Shown: in pieces, positions 63,936 through 64,000 of the stretch
Numbering within the stretch: the stretch's first letter is position 1
Layout of the letters: each line of letters opens with the position of its first letter
DNA from: Trypanosoma brucei gambiense DAL972
Taxonomy: Eukaryota; Euglenozoa; Kinetoplastea; Trypanosomatida; Trypanosomatidae
DNA: 64,000 bases
Direction of reading: 5' to 3'
Assembly: GCF_000210295.1 (NCBI RefSeq)
Contig: NC_026744.1
Coordinates: 3,472,001-3,536,000, forward strand
Notes under the pieces: generated by a model
The model's input: the letters and a program-made list of their open reading frames with translations, nothing else
Databases searched by the model: none
What the model was told of the DNA's origin: nothing
Position numbers and translations under genes: made by a program

Positions 63936-64000
63936 CCACTGTGGGTTGGAGAGTGATGATGAACTTAATAGACGGACCCAAACCGGGAGAATGCCTTCAA

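Overview
The window is nuclear DNA of an African trypanosome, most likely Trypanosoma brucei. Every protein gene I can support lies on the minus strand, in single exons separated by pyrimidine-rich, microsatellite-rich spacers, as expected of a kinetoplastid polycistronic unit read from right to left. Several products are trypanosome-specific or closely match known T. brucei proteins: the mitochondrial guide-RNA-binding protein MRP2, the Tim17-family translocase subunit, the VAP protein and a membrane-bound histidine acid phosphatase. From memory, MRP2, Tim17 and VAP are close neighbours on T. brucei chromosome 11; I cannot verify that here.

Right part (about 19.7-64 kb), an ordinary gene array, listed from right to left in transcription order: a 347-aa acidic hypothetical; a giant SKP1-like protein split by a very long insertion; a normal-size SKP1-like protein; a 721-aa membrane-anchored hypothetical; a basic 302-aa hypothetical; IFT25; Tim17; MRP2; two coiled-coil hypotheticals; eIF2-gamma; RNA polymerase III subunit RPC25; VAP; an LCAT/PDAT-like acyltransferase; a coiled-coil hypothetical; a CDC50/LEM3 flippase subunit; EF-1-gamma; a 560-aa N-terminally anchored protein; and a DEDDh exonuclease-like protein whose 3' end lies inside an inverted repeat.

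Left part (1-19.8 kb), a rearranged mosaic. It contains three direct-repeat families (385 bp, 1.36 kb and about 150 bp), a 1.52-kb inverted repeat, probable wreckage of a non-LTR retroelement, and a cluster of three tRNA genes (Ala-CGC, Arg-CCG, Phe-GAA). Four intact genes sit in it: the acid phosphatase, two copies of a small 116-aa protein, and a UEV domain joined to a RING finger. The acid phosphatase lies between the two 1.36-kb direct repeats. The tRNA cluster lies between the inverted arms. Two repeat junctions show short shared sequence (7 and 11 bp), consistent with microhomology-mediated joining.

The most unusual items are the SKP1-like protein with about 590 inserted residues beside a compact SKP1-like paralogue, the UEV-RING fusion, and the repeat architecture that could delete or amplify the phosphatase gene and invert the tRNA block. 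Functions are read from motifs by eye; no database search was possible.
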